A stretch of DNA of 64,000 nucleotides from Brucella pseudogrignonensis (GCF_032190615.1 NZ_JAVLAT010000004.1:1-64000); one strand, 5' to 3'; shown: positions 43,773 through 53,196, numbered from the stretch's first letter. A program made the numbers and translations. The notes: generated from the sequence alone by a model not told the origin.

Positions 43773-45856
43773 GCAAGGGTTACAAAGCGGTCTATCTGAT
43801 ATTTTGTGTCGGCATAGCCTTCCTTGTCTGGACCCTGGCTTATGGGGTCGTACTCGGGGTAGTTTATAAAGACAGCCGAATTTTGAATATCACCATCACC
43901 GAAAATCCTTTTGCTCCGCTTCAGCAAGTCTGGGCCTACGCAACCAACTCAACTCTGAAACGAGTTGCCATCGGTGCCTTGTTACCTGCCATCGCCGCCG
44001 CCGTTTTTGCGGGCTATCTTGGTCTCAGGCGTCATGAGAACCCCTTGGGGGATGCGGCTTTTCAGGACGTCATGGGCCTTCGTCGCGGCAAGTGGTTCCG
44101 AAAGAACGGGCACATATTCGGGCGGTTCGGCCGCAATGTGCTGCGAGCGGCAGACAGTCGCCATCATCTGATTATCGGTCCTACACGATCGGGTAAGGGA
44201 GCGGGCTATGTCATTCCAAACGCTCTCAAGCATGAAGGGTCCATGATCGTATCCGACTTGAAGGGTGAGATTTTCAAGGCGACAGCAGGATATCGGAAGC
44301 AAAACGGTAGTCAGGTCTTCCTCTTCGCCCCCGGTGCAGAGAGGACCAATCGTTATAATCCTCTTGATTTTGTGCGGCCCGAACGTGGTAATCGCACGAC
44401 GGATATTCAGAATATCGCCAGCATTCTGGTTCCCGAAAATGTTGGCTCTGAAAACTCAGTTTGGCAGGGCATGGCTCAACAGGTCATAGCCGGGATTATC
44501 AGCTATGTTCTGGAGAGCCCTTATTATCATGGACGGCGCAACCTCGGCGAAGTCGTTTCTTTCGTGAACAGTGGCGTTGATTTTCAGGCGCAGATCAAGT
44601 TGATCAAAGAAAAAGAGCCGAACCTTTCAAAATATACCGTCGAAAGCTTCAACGCATTTCTGGCATTGTCAGAGCGCGCCGCAGCATCCGCGCTGCTCGA
44701 TATCCAAAACGCGCTCAGACCCTTTAGAAATGAACGTATCGTTGCCGCAACGGAAGTAACCGACATGGATATCGGCGCCATGAAACGGCGGCCTATCTCG
44801 ATCTATCTCGCACCCAATATTACCGATATTACGATCCTGCGCCCACTTCTCACATTGTTCGTGCAGCAGGTCATGAACATTCTGACACTGGAACACGATG
44901 CCAATTCCCTTCCCGTCTATTTCTTGCTGGATGAATTTCGACAGCTTAAAAAAATGGACGAGATTATGACCAAGCTTCCCTATGTGGCCGGCTATAATAT
45001 CAAGCTTGCTATCATCATTCAGGATCTCAAAAATCTCGATGAGATTTATGGCGAGACTTCGCGCCACTCCTTACTTGGCAACTGTGGTTATCAGCTGGTG
45101 CTGGGTGCCAACGACCAAGCCACAGCGGAATATGCATCCCGTGCACTCGGGAAAAGAACTATCCGCTACCAGTCGGAATCCCGTACCATCGAAATTCTCG
45201 GTTTCCCCCGTCGTACAAAGGTTGAGCAAATCCGCGAGCGTGATTTGATGATGCCGCAAGAAGTGCGGCAAATGCCAGAAAGCAAGATGATCTTGCTGGT
45301 CGAAGGACAACGGCCAATTTATGGCGACAAGCTGCGGTTTTTCAATACCCAACCCTTCAAAGCCGCTGAAGCTTATTCGCAATCGCACGTTCCTGATGTG
45401 CCGACGATTGATTATATACCTCATAGGCCGGTTCCGGCGCTGACAGACGAATATGCGAGTGGCGGACAACAAGCCGTTAAACATGTCATTACTCGCCCAC
45501 CCTCGCCATCGAGCTTATATGAGGAACGCGGACCGAAAACTGAATCGACGAGTTCAGCACTGAATGGAAGAACAACTGGACGAGAAGACCCGCTCACCAA
45601 AGAAGTCAGCCTGAGTGTGAAATTACCAGTAAGAACAGCGAGCAGATCAAACGTTCAACCCGCGGATATCGATGACCACATAGAAAAGGTCGAAGCTAAG
45701 CTAAAACCAAGCGCGGAACGTTTATTGAATGCCGTTAACGAGAAAGTAGAAGCCGCTGGCATATCGCCTCGTAAGCGGAAAAGTTATCTCGACATATTTG
45801 ATGCTACTGTCCCCGATCCGGAGGATATTGGGCTGATAAGCAGTGTCCTATTATGA
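43769..45856 (+). CDS. virD4: VirD4/TraG type IV coupling protein
   Basis: 695 aa. Two N-terminal transmembrane segments (residues about 8-33 and 65-87), then the ATPase domain: Walker A GPTRSGKG near 135, Walker B YFLLDEFRQLKKMD near 385 and QDLKNLDEIYG after it. The C-terminal 150 residues are low-complexity and acidic/basic and may bind relaxase. It brings the relaxosome to the channel. It starts inside the virB11 stop (ATGA), showing that secretion and DNA delivery are co-expressed. It is the last gene of the operon. Confidence 0.95.
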   Translation: MSKGYKAVYLIFCVGIAFLVWTLAYGVVLGVVYKDSRILNITITENPFAPLQQVWAYATNSTLKRVAIGALLPAIAAAVFAGYLGLRRHENPLGDAAFQDVMGLRRGKWFRKNGHIFGRFGRNVLRAADSRHHLIIGPTRSGKGAGYVIPNALKHEGSMIVSDLKGEIFKATAGYRKQNGSQVFLFAPGAERTNRYNPLDFVRPERGNRTTDIQNIASILVPENVGSENSVWQGMAQQVIAGIISYVLESPYYHGRRNLGEVVSFVNSGVDFQAQIKLIKEKEPNLSKYTVESFNAFLALSERAAASALLDIQNALRPFRNERIVAATEVTDMDIGAMKRRPISIYLAPNITDITILRPLLTLFVQQVMNILTLEHDANSLPVYFLLDEFRQLKKMDEIMTKLPYVAGYNIKLAIIIQDLKNLDEIYGETSRHSLLGNCGYQLVLGANDQATAEYASRALGKRTIRYQSESRTIEILGFPRRTKVEQIRERDLMMPQEVRQMPESKMILLVEGQRPIYGDKLRFFNTQPFKAAEAYSQSHVPDVPTIDYIPHRPVPALTDEYASGGQQAVKHVITRPPSPSSLYEERGPKTESTSSALNGRTTGREDPLTKEVSLSVKLPVRTASRSNVQPADIDDHIEKVEAKLKPSAERLLNAVNEKVEAAGISPRKRKSYLDIFDATVPDPEDIGLISSVLL

Positions 45857-46045
45857 AAATAACCGCGGCGCGCAGACGTTCTGGCTGGTGTCTTTAAACC
45901 GCACGAGAACCGTCGATGATAAGGTTGCTTTTATGGCAGTGCAGCGTGGAATGGATATTTGCCGGTCATGCTGATGTTAGAGAGTTAAGGTTGACTGGGG
46001 ACATACGTCAGGCATCCCAGCAGCGACAGCAAATATATAGGGAAG

Positions 46046-46102
46046 GTTTGAATTTATCTCTATTTACTCAATTCCGCTGAGTAAATGATGGTGAACTCAA
46101 AC
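46046..46102. promoter_or_regulatory. Nested inverted repeats upstream of abiE genes
   Basis: ATTTACTCA (46062-46070) and TGAGTAAAT (46078-46086) form a perfect nine-base dyad; GTTTGA (46046-46051) and TCAAAC (46097-46102) flank it. AbiEi antitoxins are known to repress their own promoter by binding inverted repeats, so this is the likely operator. The 190 bases between virD4 and this site hold no gene. Confidence 0.55.
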
Positions 46103-46129
46103 TTGATAGCGGTTTAAGAGTTGTTTATT

Positions 46130-46924
46130 ATGCTCAACATGACTGAGCAAAACGCCTCACTGTTAAACCAACTCGAGCGAGACCTGCCAGAAGGGTTAGT
46201 CGTGGACGCTGCCTGGCTGCAAGAGCGCGGCATAGCCAGTAACCTGCGCGCTTACTACGTTAAGAACGGATGGCTGGAACAGCCGGTACGTAGCATCTAT
46301 AAAAAACCGCGCGGCACTCTGAGTTGGCAGCAAGTCATCATATCGCTTCAGACCTTGCTTTCACACGCTCCGCTTAGTGTCGGCGGACGCACGGCGTTAG
46401 AATTGCAGGGCTTTGCGCATTACCTTACTAACGAGACAAGAATTGTTCATCTCTACGGACCAGAAAAACCGCCTGCATGGCTGAACAAGCTGCAACTGCC
46501 ACAGCGCTTTGTCTATCACAACAGCGCTACCTTGTTTCGTAATGAACCAACCGCACAAGGGCTTGGCAGCGTCGCATGGGGGCAGTGGGACTGGCCTATG
46601 ACGCTTTCACAGCCAGAGCGCGCTTATCTCGAAATGCTCGATGAACTGCCGCGCCATGAAAGTTTCCACCAGGCCGATATGATTATGCAAAGTGCGGCAA
46701 ATTTCAGCCCGAGGCGGCTGCAAAAACTGCTTCTGGGTTGCGAAAGCGTGAAGGTTAAACGTCTGTTCTTTTATTTCGCTGATCGTCATGGCCATGCGTG
46801 GCTTAAGCGACTGGACAAAACCGCAATCGATCTCGGGAAGGGTAAGCGCATGCTTGTGCCCGGTGGCAAGCTTGATCCCGTTTATCTCATCACCGTACCG
46901 GGGGACTTCGATGCCATTTCGTGA
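46130..46924 (+). CDS. abiEi: AbiEi family antitoxin
   Basis: 264 aa. N-terminal winged helix (VVDAAWLQERGIASNLRAYY, residues about 22-50, then NGWLEQPVRSIYKKPRG) and a C-terminal antitoxin domain including LSVGGRTALELQGFAHYL and YLEMLDELPRHESFHQAD. It is a type IV antitoxin that represses the operon and counters AbiEii. ATG 46130 fits AAGAG upstream; TTG 46121 and ATG 46139 are alternatives. It overlaps the toxin gene by 14 bases. Confidence 0.9.
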   Translation: MLNMTEQNASLLNQLERDLPEGLVVDAAWLQERGIASNLRAYYVKNGWLEQPVRSIYKKPRGTLSWQQVIISLQTLLSHAPLSVGGRTALELQGFAHYLTNETRIVHLYGPEKPPAWLNKLQLPQRFVYHNSATLFRNEPTAQGLGSVAWGQWDWPMTLSQPERAYLEMLDELPRHESFHQADMIMQSAANFSPRRLQKLLLGCESVKVKRLFFYFADRHGHAWLKRLDKTAIDLGKGKRMLVPGGKLDPVYLITVPGDFDAIS

Positions 46925-47834
46925 TCAGTACCAGAGCCAGGTCAGGCTGCTTATGCGCCTGATTCCTATTGTGGCGCGCGAGACGTGTTTCGCGCTCAAG
47001 GGTGGAACCGCGATCAATTTATTTATACGCAACCTGCCACGCCTCTCCGTTGACATCGACCTCATGTATTTACCTGTCAACGACAGGCCAGAGGCACTGG
47101 CCGAGATTGATGCAGCCATGAAGCGGATTAGAGCGGAAGTTCTAGCGCAAGTGCCTGGCGCTCGCGTCGCCGAAAACGTCCACGATGGCGCGATCTTGCG
47201 GCTTCTTGTCATGGCCGAGGGAACACAGGTGAAGATTGAGGTCTCTCCTGTCTTGCGCGGTGTAGTGCACGAACCTTCTGTGATCCCTGTTACCGAAGCG
47301 GTCGAAGAGGCCTACGGTTTTGCCGAAACCAACGTCGTTTCCTTTGAAGACCTATTTGCAGGAAAGCTGGTTGCAGCGCTTGATCGCCAGCATCCACGCG
47401 ATCTCTTTGATGTGCGCGGTTTGTTTGCCCATGAAGGGCTGAGCGACGCGTTACGCGAAGCTTTTCTAATTTATCTCCTCAGCCACAATCGCCCCATGGG
47501 CGAGGTGCTTTCGGGCCGGGTCAAAGACCTCGCGAATGAATACCGCAATGGTTTCGAAGGCATGACCGAGGAGGAAGTTCACATAGAGGAACTCATCGAA
47601 GCTCAGCAGCAGATGATTGATAGCCTCATCGGCGGAATGCCGAATGAGCACCGCGAATTTCTCATCGGGTTCGAGCGTGGTGAACCGAATTGGTCCTTGC
47701 TGAAGATCACTCATGTGGCAGAGCTTCCGGCAATTCGCTGGCGGCAGCGCAATCTCAACAAACTCAAACATGATCAGCGCTCTGCTCTGGTCGAATTGCT
47801 CCAAACTTCCCTTGAGCGGCGCGCAAAAATTTAG
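46911..47834 (+). CDS. abiEii: AbiEii nucleotidyltransferase toxin
   Basis: 307 aa. Motif I GGTAINLF at 31-38 with D48 and D50 in SVDIDLMYLP is the nucleotidyltransferase active site; motif III SFEDLFAGKLVAALDRQHPRD lies near 145, with DLFDVRGLF after it. AbiEii toxins stop growth of phage-infected or plasmid-free cells, giving abortive infection and plasmid stability. ATG 46911 has GGGGGA upstream. All motifs appear intact, so the system should be functional. Confidence 0.9.
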   Translation: MPFRDQYQSQVRLLMRLIPIVARETCFALKGGTAINLFIRNLPRLSVDIDLMYLPVNDRPEALAEIDAAMKRIRAEVLAQVPGARVAENVHDGAILRLLVMAEGTQVKIEVSPVLRGVVHEPSVIPVTEAVEEAYGFAETNVVSFEDLFAGKLVAALDRQHPRDLFDVRGLFAHEGLSDALREAFLIYLLSHNRPMGEVLSGRVKDLANEYRNGFEGMTEEEVHIEELIEAQQQMIDSLIGGMPNEHREFLIGFERGEPNWSLLKITHVAELPAIRWRQRNLNKLKHDQRSALVELLQTSLERRAKI

Positions 47835-47861
47835 CTGCATCGCAGCATTAACCTGTAATAC

Positions 47862-47888
47862 AGCCGAACTACAGGGCTTCGGCTATTT
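47862..47888 (+). terminator. Terminator after abiEii
   Basis: Stem AGCCGAA / TTCGGCT with a nine-base loop and ATTTTC following. Placed between two converging operons, it may act in both directions. Confidence 0.6.
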
Positions 47889-47900
47889 TCAACGATCCAG

Positions 47901-48104
47901 TCAGAACGGCAAAAAACTAGCGATGAAACTGATGGTATCAGTTATCCATGCGAAGGCGGCATTAAACCAACCTTGAATGACAGTAGCAACATACACGATT
48001 GCAACCAGTCCAAGCACGAGCCAGAACAAAATTGCAAAGAATTTTGCAAAAGCATCGTCGGCCTTCGGATCGGGAGGTGAGTTATAAATGTAATCGTGTC
48101 GCAT
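47901..48104 (-). CDS. Small membrane protein downstream of the relaxase
   Basis: 67 aa, begins six bases after the relaxase stop. One clear transmembrane helix (FFAILFWLVLGLVAIVYVATVI) and a second hydrophobic C-terminal stretch (WITDTISFIASFLPF). Family not recognised. Likely co-transcribed with mobC and the relaxase gene. Confidence 0.6.
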   Translation of the reverse strand: MRHDYIYNSPPDPKADDAFAKFFAILFWLVLGLVAIVYVATVIQGWFNAAFAWITDTISFIASFLPF

Positions 48105-48110
48105 AGCCGA

Positions 48111-51095
48111 TTAACGCTCGTTTTCGTCGCGTTCCTTCTTTTGCTGCTGCTCTTGTTCTAGTTCCTGCAATCGCGGAACTTGTTGCTGAGGTGGATCGGT
48201 GCGCATGGTTTCTCCATCGCGAGCCATGCCCTTCACTTCCATATTAACCTGATTGTCGAGCTGTTTGGAACCTTCACCTTTTTCATCTGGCCGATCCTTC
48301 TCTTCAAGCACGTTTGCTTCCCATGCCCGGCGATCGACCATTTGTTCGACACGCTGCTTCTGACCATCGATTTCCTGAATGACGGTTTTCAAAACGCGTT
48401 CCGTCCCAGTGGACCGCAAATGAATTTCATCACCGATTTCAGCGCCAGCATGATGCAGCGAATCCGGTAATCCGACACCCCATACCGTGCGATTGCCATT
48501 GGCCGTTTCAATAACGACAAATGGCGAAGGCTCATTTTTTTCATTATCCTGATAAGGCTTTTCGCCCGTCTCAACGAGGATGCCCTGCACCCCCTCGTTA
48601 TAGTCGACGATCTTGGAGTGGGACGTTACAGAATTATCTGCATTCTTGGGCTCTCTAACGACCTTGCTCGACTGGTCCAAACCTGCAGATTGCTCCTGAT
48701 CCCGCTGAGCCGCATCCAGCGCCCTGCCCTCCATCGGCATAATTTCATTACGCAAATATGATTGTTCGCGCCGCGCCAGTTCTTGCCAATCCAGTTCCGT
48801 CGGCTGATAGCCCTTGACCGAAATACCGTGCGCCTGGCCCTCCAACCAAGTTTCACGGCGGAACTCCTTGCTCCCCGCTATTTCGATGCTCGTCCAGCCT
48901 CGATGCGCTGCTGTTTCGATCATCAACCGAACGCCCTGAGCATCGAACGATTTAGCGCGCAGCTTCTCTCCATTGTCCTGGAACACTTCGCGCTCACCCT
49001 TTGAATCGGCAAAGACTCGCTGCGTCCCCCCGTGATCCTCACGAATATAATATCGCCTCATGATCTCATCCGGGAATGAACGATCCATTTCGGCCTGATA
49101 GGATGCTGCAGCTGCCTTCTCCTCGTCATCCATGCTTGAACGAGGTTCGTTGGCATTATCTGCCGATGGCTGACCCTGCTCTGCTTCCACGATAACATGC
49201 GCTGGCTTGGCAATTTCGGAATCGGCTTCGCGAGCGATCTGCATTGACGAGCTATCTTGCTCGCTTTCACGAGATGAGGTTTCAATGGTCAATCCACGCT
49301 GTTCAGTCAATTCCATATGCTCGCGCATTAGATTGACATGCTCGCGCGTATACTGCGCTACCTGATCCAGATCGGCTTTCTCTTCCGGTCCGAGATTGCG
49401 GCCAAGCCGGAACAAAGCTGTTTCAACTTCTTTCTCATATGTCTCAAAATCGCTTCTCGACATTTCGCGCACTTTATCACCCTCCAAAATGATGTTTTGC
49501 AACTTTACCAAATTGGTACGGTAATGTGACCCGAAATCTGCATGAACGATGTTAGAAGTTTTAACTTCAGATTGAGGTGCACTGGTTGATACAACTATAT
49601 CTCTCTGCTGTATGGCGTATGAGGCAATCTGGTGATCGCCGCTAGCCATTGCTATTTTCTCCCAACTATGAGTTACCTTTACGGTATATTCACGACTTCG
49701 GACGCTTCGCGCCATACTCCGCCGACCTGAGCGCTTTGCGTCATAGCGCGACTGAGCTGCCGCACTCGTCCCCTCATGTTCCGTTCGTCCATCGCAACTA
49801 ACCGGCCGCACCTGATTGCGCGTGTAGGCTGGAGCATTTGCAAACTCGCGCCTGTCCGTCATTTCCATAGCGATTCCGTGCTCGCGCGCCTTTTCAGCCA
49901 TCAGCTCGCGCCATTGGCGAAAAACCTGTGGCGAGGTTTCTACCCGATCACCGGCATCCGAACGCATAGCGATAATGGCATGGGCATGGATATGCGGTCG
50001 CTTTCCGCCCTGCCCCATCTCCTTCGGGTCGCTGAATGGATCATGCATCGCAAATATGTAGCGGTGTCCTTCAAACTGCGCGGCCAGAAAATCCCGAACA
50101 GCACTTTCAAAAGCCTGAACGTTGGTGCCAGCTTTGGCAGACATGATGACATGCATCACATCCCTGCCCTTGCGGCTGTGCAACTCCCGACGCCACTGCT
50201 TTTGCACCAGGTCGCCGGCGGAACGCACATCTGAGACAACGCGCCCCTTATCATCACGAACGTCGCCCTTATGATCCTCGACCAGACTTCTCAGCTTGGC
50301 GGCGCCATATTCAACGCCATTTCCATACCCGGTAAAACGGAACCGCGCCCTCCCGAGCTCGGACGCTGCGCTTTCGTTGTAACGCCTCTGAATAATGTCC
50401 GCCGCCTTGGAGTCGCCGGTCAACCGCTCCCCTTCCATGCTGCGCAACACCACCACACCGTCAACCTTTAAAACGCCATGTGATGGTTGCGAAACGGCAT
50501 AAGCAAAGCTGCGATGACCGAATGCGCTCGATAGGCTATCGCGCACGAGCTGGTGCAAAGCTTCTTCTGTTGCGAACCCGGCAGCTTCGATCGTCACCCG
50601 GAAGGTTCCACTATCCCTGCTCTCAGCCCGATTTTGAAACAATGGCTCCCAACTACCGCGCAACCGTGCCAGCTCCTCGCGACCCTGAAGACGTTCACCG
50701 TTTTCCTTTTCGACGCGTATTTCCCCGCTTCGCGAAACGTAATTGACCATCGCGCCGAACCGCGCACCGCCACCATACGACGCCATCTTGACTACAGCCG
50801 GTTGACTACCTGCTGCCACTGCGGCCAAACGTGTTTCCATCGGCCTGGCGATAGCAACTTGTTTGTTTGACGCACTACCTGCGCTTGTCAGCGCTCTTGA
50901 GGATCGCGTGCGAAATTTTGGCATTGAGAAACCACTTGCTCCGGCCGACCCACCCGCAATCTGCAATTCGCGCAACCTCCGCCGCATTTCTTCCTCGGCG
51001 CTGCTTGCAGCACTCGAACCCAGCGAAAGCTCATGCAGCAACGCCGCACGGCGCTGCTCCCATTCGCTCTCAAAGGCACCGAGAAAGAATTCCAT
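48111..51095 (-). CDS. Relaxase with LPD7-like domain (MOBP-type)
   Basis: 994 aa. The nuclease region shows a tyrosine motif GAMVNYVSRSGEIRVE (about residues 117-132) and, near residue 370, the histidine triad GKRPHIHAHAIIAM; PHxHxH corresponds to motif III of MOBP relaxases. It nicks oriT, stays bound to the 5' end and pilots the strand into the type IV channel. A further domain around residues 690-780 (RRYYIREDHGGTQRVF, HRGWTSIEIAGSKEFRRETW) looks like LPD7. The C-terminus is charged and Gln/Glu rich. The first 100 residues are an unusual extension that may overlap functionally with MobC. It starts five bases after mobC. Confidence 0.87.
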   Translation of the reverse strand: MEFFLGAFESEWEQRRAALLHELSLGSSAASSAEEEMRRRLRELQIAGGSAGASGFSMPKFRTRSSRALTSAGSASNKQVAIARPMETRLAAVAAGSQPAVVKMASYGGGARFGAMVNYVSRSGEIRVEKENGERLQGREELARLRGSWEPLFQNRAESRDSGTFRVTIEAAGFATEEALHQLVRDSLSSAFGHRSFAYAVSQPSHGVLKVDGVVVLRSMEGERLTGDSKAADIIQRRYNESAASELGRARFRFTGYGNGVEYGAAKLRSLVEDHKGDVRDDKGRVVSDVRSAGDLVQKQWRRELHSRKGRDVMHVIMSAKAGTNVQAFESAVRDFLAAQFEGHRYIFAMHDPFSDPKEMGQGGKRPHIHAHAIIAMRSDAGDRVETSPQVFRQWRELMAEKAREHGIAMEMTDRREFANAPAYTRNQVRPVSCDGRTEHEGTSAAAQSRYDAKRSGRRSMARSVRSREYTVKVTHSWEKIAMASGDHQIASYAIQQRDIVVSTSAPQSEVKTSNIVHADFGSHYRTNLVKLQNIILEGDKVREMSRSDFETYEKEVETALFRLGRNLGPEEKADLDQVAQYTREHVNLMREHMELTEQRGLTIETSSRESEQDSSSMQIAREADSEIAKPAHVIVEAEQGQPSADNANEPRSSMDDEEKAAAASYQAEMDRSFPDEIMRRYYIREDHGGTQRVFADSKGEREVFQDNGEKLRAKSFDAQGVRLMIETAAHRGWTSIEIAGSKEFRRETWLEGQAHGISVKGYQPTELDWQELARREQSYLRNEIMPMEGRALDAAQRDQEQSAGLDQSSKVVREPKNADNSVTSHSKIVDYNEGVQGILVETGEKPYQDNEKNEPSPFVVIETANGNRTVWGVGLPDSLHHAGAEIGDEIHLRSTGTERVLKTVIQEIDGQKQRVEQMVDRRAWEANVLEEKDRPDEKGEGSKQLDNQVNMEVKGMARDGETMRTDPPQQQVPRLQELEQEQQQKKERDENER

Positions 51096-51100
51096 AGCCG

Positions 51101-51583
51101 CTAATCCTTGCTGCGGTGTCTATACCCAGACCGTTTGGTCACGCGCCTCAACTCACTAAGAACCGCAACCTGCATCTTTTGCACGTCACCCACCACTATG
51201 CGGATCTCGCTATCGGAAACCGACTTTCCACTATTCAGCGCCCTCGCCACCTGATTGAGATTGACGCCAATCATACGCATGTCCTCAAGCAAAAGGGACA
51301 AAAGCGCTCTGTCTTCGGCATTAAAGACCGGCTTCACCCCAGACCCTTGCAGCAATACCACCTTGAAAAATGCGCTCATCGTCATGTCAGCCGCCTTTGC
51401 GGCTGCATCGATTGCATCATACTCGTCTGCGGACACCCGGCTATGAATGGTTTGCGGTTTGGGTTTTACAGCCGCCACATCATCAGAAATTGCTTCATTC
51501 ATAGGCTTTGTTAGCTCCAGTTCAGCGCAGCAATCGACAATCGCGGACATGTTTCGCGATTGATCAGGAAAAGCGTAGCACAT
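51101..51583 (-). CDS. mobC: MobC-like relaxosome accessory protein
   Basis: 160 aa. A ribbon-helix-helix-like N-terminal part (TIHSRVSADEYDAIDAAAKA, MTMSAFFKVVLL) followed by the MobC signature LLEDMRMIGVNLNQVARALN near residue 100. It binds oriT and assists the relaxase. Two starts are possible: ATG 51583, whose ribosome binding site lies in the nic region, or ATG 51550 within an inverted repeat. The first residues MCYAFPDQSRN add nothing recognisable, so 51550 may be the true start. Confidence 0.82.
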   Translation of the reverse strand: MCYAFPDQSRNMSAIVDCCAELELTKPMNEAISDDVAAVKPKPQTIHSRVSADEYDAIDAAAKAADMTMSAFFKVVLLQGSGVKPVFNAEDRALLSLLLEDMRMIGVNLNQVARALNSGKSVSDSEIRIVVGDVQKMQVAVLSELRRVTKRSGYRHRSKD

Positions 51584-51600
51584 TTTTCCGTATCCTGCCT
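51538..51600 (+). other. oriT: Putative oriT with nic-like sequence
   Basis: TATCCTGC at 51591-51598 matches the IncP-type nic consensus YATCCTG|Y, predicting cleavage after G51597 on the plus strand. An inverted repeat CAATCGCG (51538-51545) / CGCGATTG (51555-51562) lies about 30 bases away. The position directly upstream of mobC and a MOBP relaxase gene is where oriT is usually found. Prediction only. Confidence 0.55.
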
Positions 51601-52064
51601 AACAAAACACGAAGAGAACCATCAAATATTCGTCTAACATGGCCTCGCTCCGCTCACCCCTTACGCCGAGGCTACGCCCCGGCGTTTAAAAGGAACTGCG
51701 CTCACCAGGGTTCACCTCGAGACTCGCCTTAATCGCCTTTATGTACACCTCGTACTCGCCAGCAAGGGACGCTACGCTCTTCGCCCTTGCCGGACTGCGT
51801 GCGAGCGGCACAGACGGCTCTTGCGCGGCTCCGGGGTTCACACTCGATTGGGAGAAACATGTTCCCAAACTCTAATCATTAAGTGATGTGATTATTTGAT
51901 GTGAACACATGGTGTGTCAGATGCTGCAATGAGTGTTGTCACATCGTGTGAAATTACCTTATCTTGACATCTATTCTTGCGTCGTGTGGGCAGCATTTGC
52001 CGACGCTTCGGGCAATAAATCGACACAAAGAAAACCAGCATTATCCAGGTACTGGAGGGCCAGC
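51601..52064. promoter_or_regulatory. Region between oriT and parA with repeated GTGA/TCAC sites
   Basis: About 460 bases without a gene. Near the parA side TGATGTGA occurs at 51884-51891 and 51897-51904, an inverted relative in the palindrome TCACATCGTGTGA at 51939-51951, and CACATGGTGTG at 51906-51916. Such clustered sites could be the operator/centromere bound by the ribbon-helix-helix partner of ParA. The part nearer oriT is GC-rich, with several small inverted repeats. Confidence 0.45.
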
Positions 52065-52778
52065 GTGACACTTCGAATATCTTCGGTAAGCGGCAAAGGT
52101 GGAGCGGGGAAGACGACCGCAGTCATTTTGACTGCAGGTGAACTCGCACTCAAAAATCGACGAGTATTGCTAATTGATGCCGATCCACGACAGAACTTAG
52201 CCGAGTGGTGGAAGCGGTGCGAGGCAAAGGACAATGTACCGGCGTCGATTTCACTGGCGACGGCACTTCGTCAGAACAATATAGAAAAGTTAATGGCGTC
52301 ACAGGAGGACAACTATGACGCCATTTTGATCGACGCGCCGGGCGTCGATAGTGTTGTGATGGATACGATAATCGACCATTCAGATATCGTCATCACGCCC
52401 ATTCAGCCCGCCCAGGATGAAATTAAAGCAGTTGGTGAAGCAGCAGAGGCAATTGCGACACGAACGGACCTTCTTGACCGTAGTATCCCTCAAGCAGTTC
52501 TGCGAACGCGCATCACCATCGTGAATCGGCACCTCGAAGAATACCGGATCATTCGCCCTTTCGTCCAAAATTTGAGCGAACACGGATACAATTCCGTACT
52601 TCTCGATACGGAATTAATCGAACGAAATTGCTATAGAGAAATCCGCAGCGGTCTTGGCACACTACAAATGCTGGAACCGAGTGAACCGGTTCTCAAGGCC
52701 AGAGCGGAGGTGAATGCATTCGTCGAGGAGTTGGAGCAACTTAAAAACGAAAACCGCAGGGAGACTATCAATGGCTAA
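52065..52778 (+). CDS. parA: ParA family partition ATPase
   Basis: 237 aa, short type (no N-terminal HTH). Deviant Walker A GKGGAGKTT near residue 10, second motif LLIDADPRQNLAEWW near 40, Walker B YDAILIDAPGVDS near 86. GTG 52065 has GGAGGG five bases upstream; an in-frame start at 51933 would give a long non-conserved leader. It forms the DNA-bound ATPase gradient that separates plasmid copies. It overlaps the partner gene by eight bases. Confidence 0.88.
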   Translation: MTLRISSVSGKGGAGKTTAVILTAGELALKNRRVLLIDADPRQNLAEWWKRCEAKDNVPASISLATALRQNNIEKLMASQEDNYDAILIDAPGVDSVVMDTIIDHSDIVITPIQPAQDEIKAVGEAAEAIATRTDLLDRSIPQAVLRTRITIVNRHLEEYRIIRPFVQNLSEHGYNSVLLDTELIERNCYREIRSGLGTLQMLEPSEPVLKARAEVNAFVEELEQLKNENRRETING

Positions 52779-53196
52779 GGGAAAAATCTCTCTTTCTGAT
52801 TTCCCTGTCGCGGAACGTCGAAAACGTTCAGTTGATCTGGATAAAGACACTGCCACCCCGCCTATTCCTCACGTGCAAGAAGATGGCGCTGCAAACGTTG
52901 GAAATGAATCGGCGCGCGCGACAGCAAGTCAGAAAAAGCAGGATAAGCATCTCGAGACAACGCCGGAACAACACCGCGCAAGTGCAATTGAAAATGCCAA
53001 CCGTCGAGAAGACTCCCGTAACCGACTGCGCGAGCTTCGCAAGGCCCGTGAACGTGAAAGCAAACATTTCGTCAACGTATCGCTTGATTATGAGACCAAA
53101 CGTCGTCTTGAGAACGCTGCTCATGACAATGGTCTGAAGATGACGGTCATTCTTCGTGATGCCATTGATCAATATCTTAAAGATAATGGATACTGA
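52771..53196 (+). CDS. Ribbon-helix-helix partition/regulatory protein
   Basis: 141 aa starting inside the parA stop. N-terminus MAKGKISLSDFPVAERRKR, a disordered charged middle, and a C-terminal ribbon-helix-helix fold (HFVNVSLDYETKRRLENAAH, then LKMTVILRDAIDQYL). Size, place and fold fit the centromere-binding partner (ParB-like/ParG-like) of a type Ib-style ParA. Likely autorepressor at the repeats upstream of parA. Confidence 0.75.
   Translation: MAKGKISLSDFPVAERRKRSVDLDKDTATPPIPHVQEDGAANVGNESARATASQKKQDKHLETTPEQHRASAIENANRREDSRNRLRELRKARERESKHFVNVSLDYETKRRLENAAHDNGLKMTVILRDAIDQYLKDNGY

Noticed and set aside
49776..51583. Several plus-strand frames opposite the relaxase and mobC
   Set aside because: Shadows of the strongly supported minus-strand genes.
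51933..52064. Longer ParA start at 51933
   Set aside because: The added 44 residues are not ParA-like and would cover the repeats; GTG 52065 has a better ribosome binding site.
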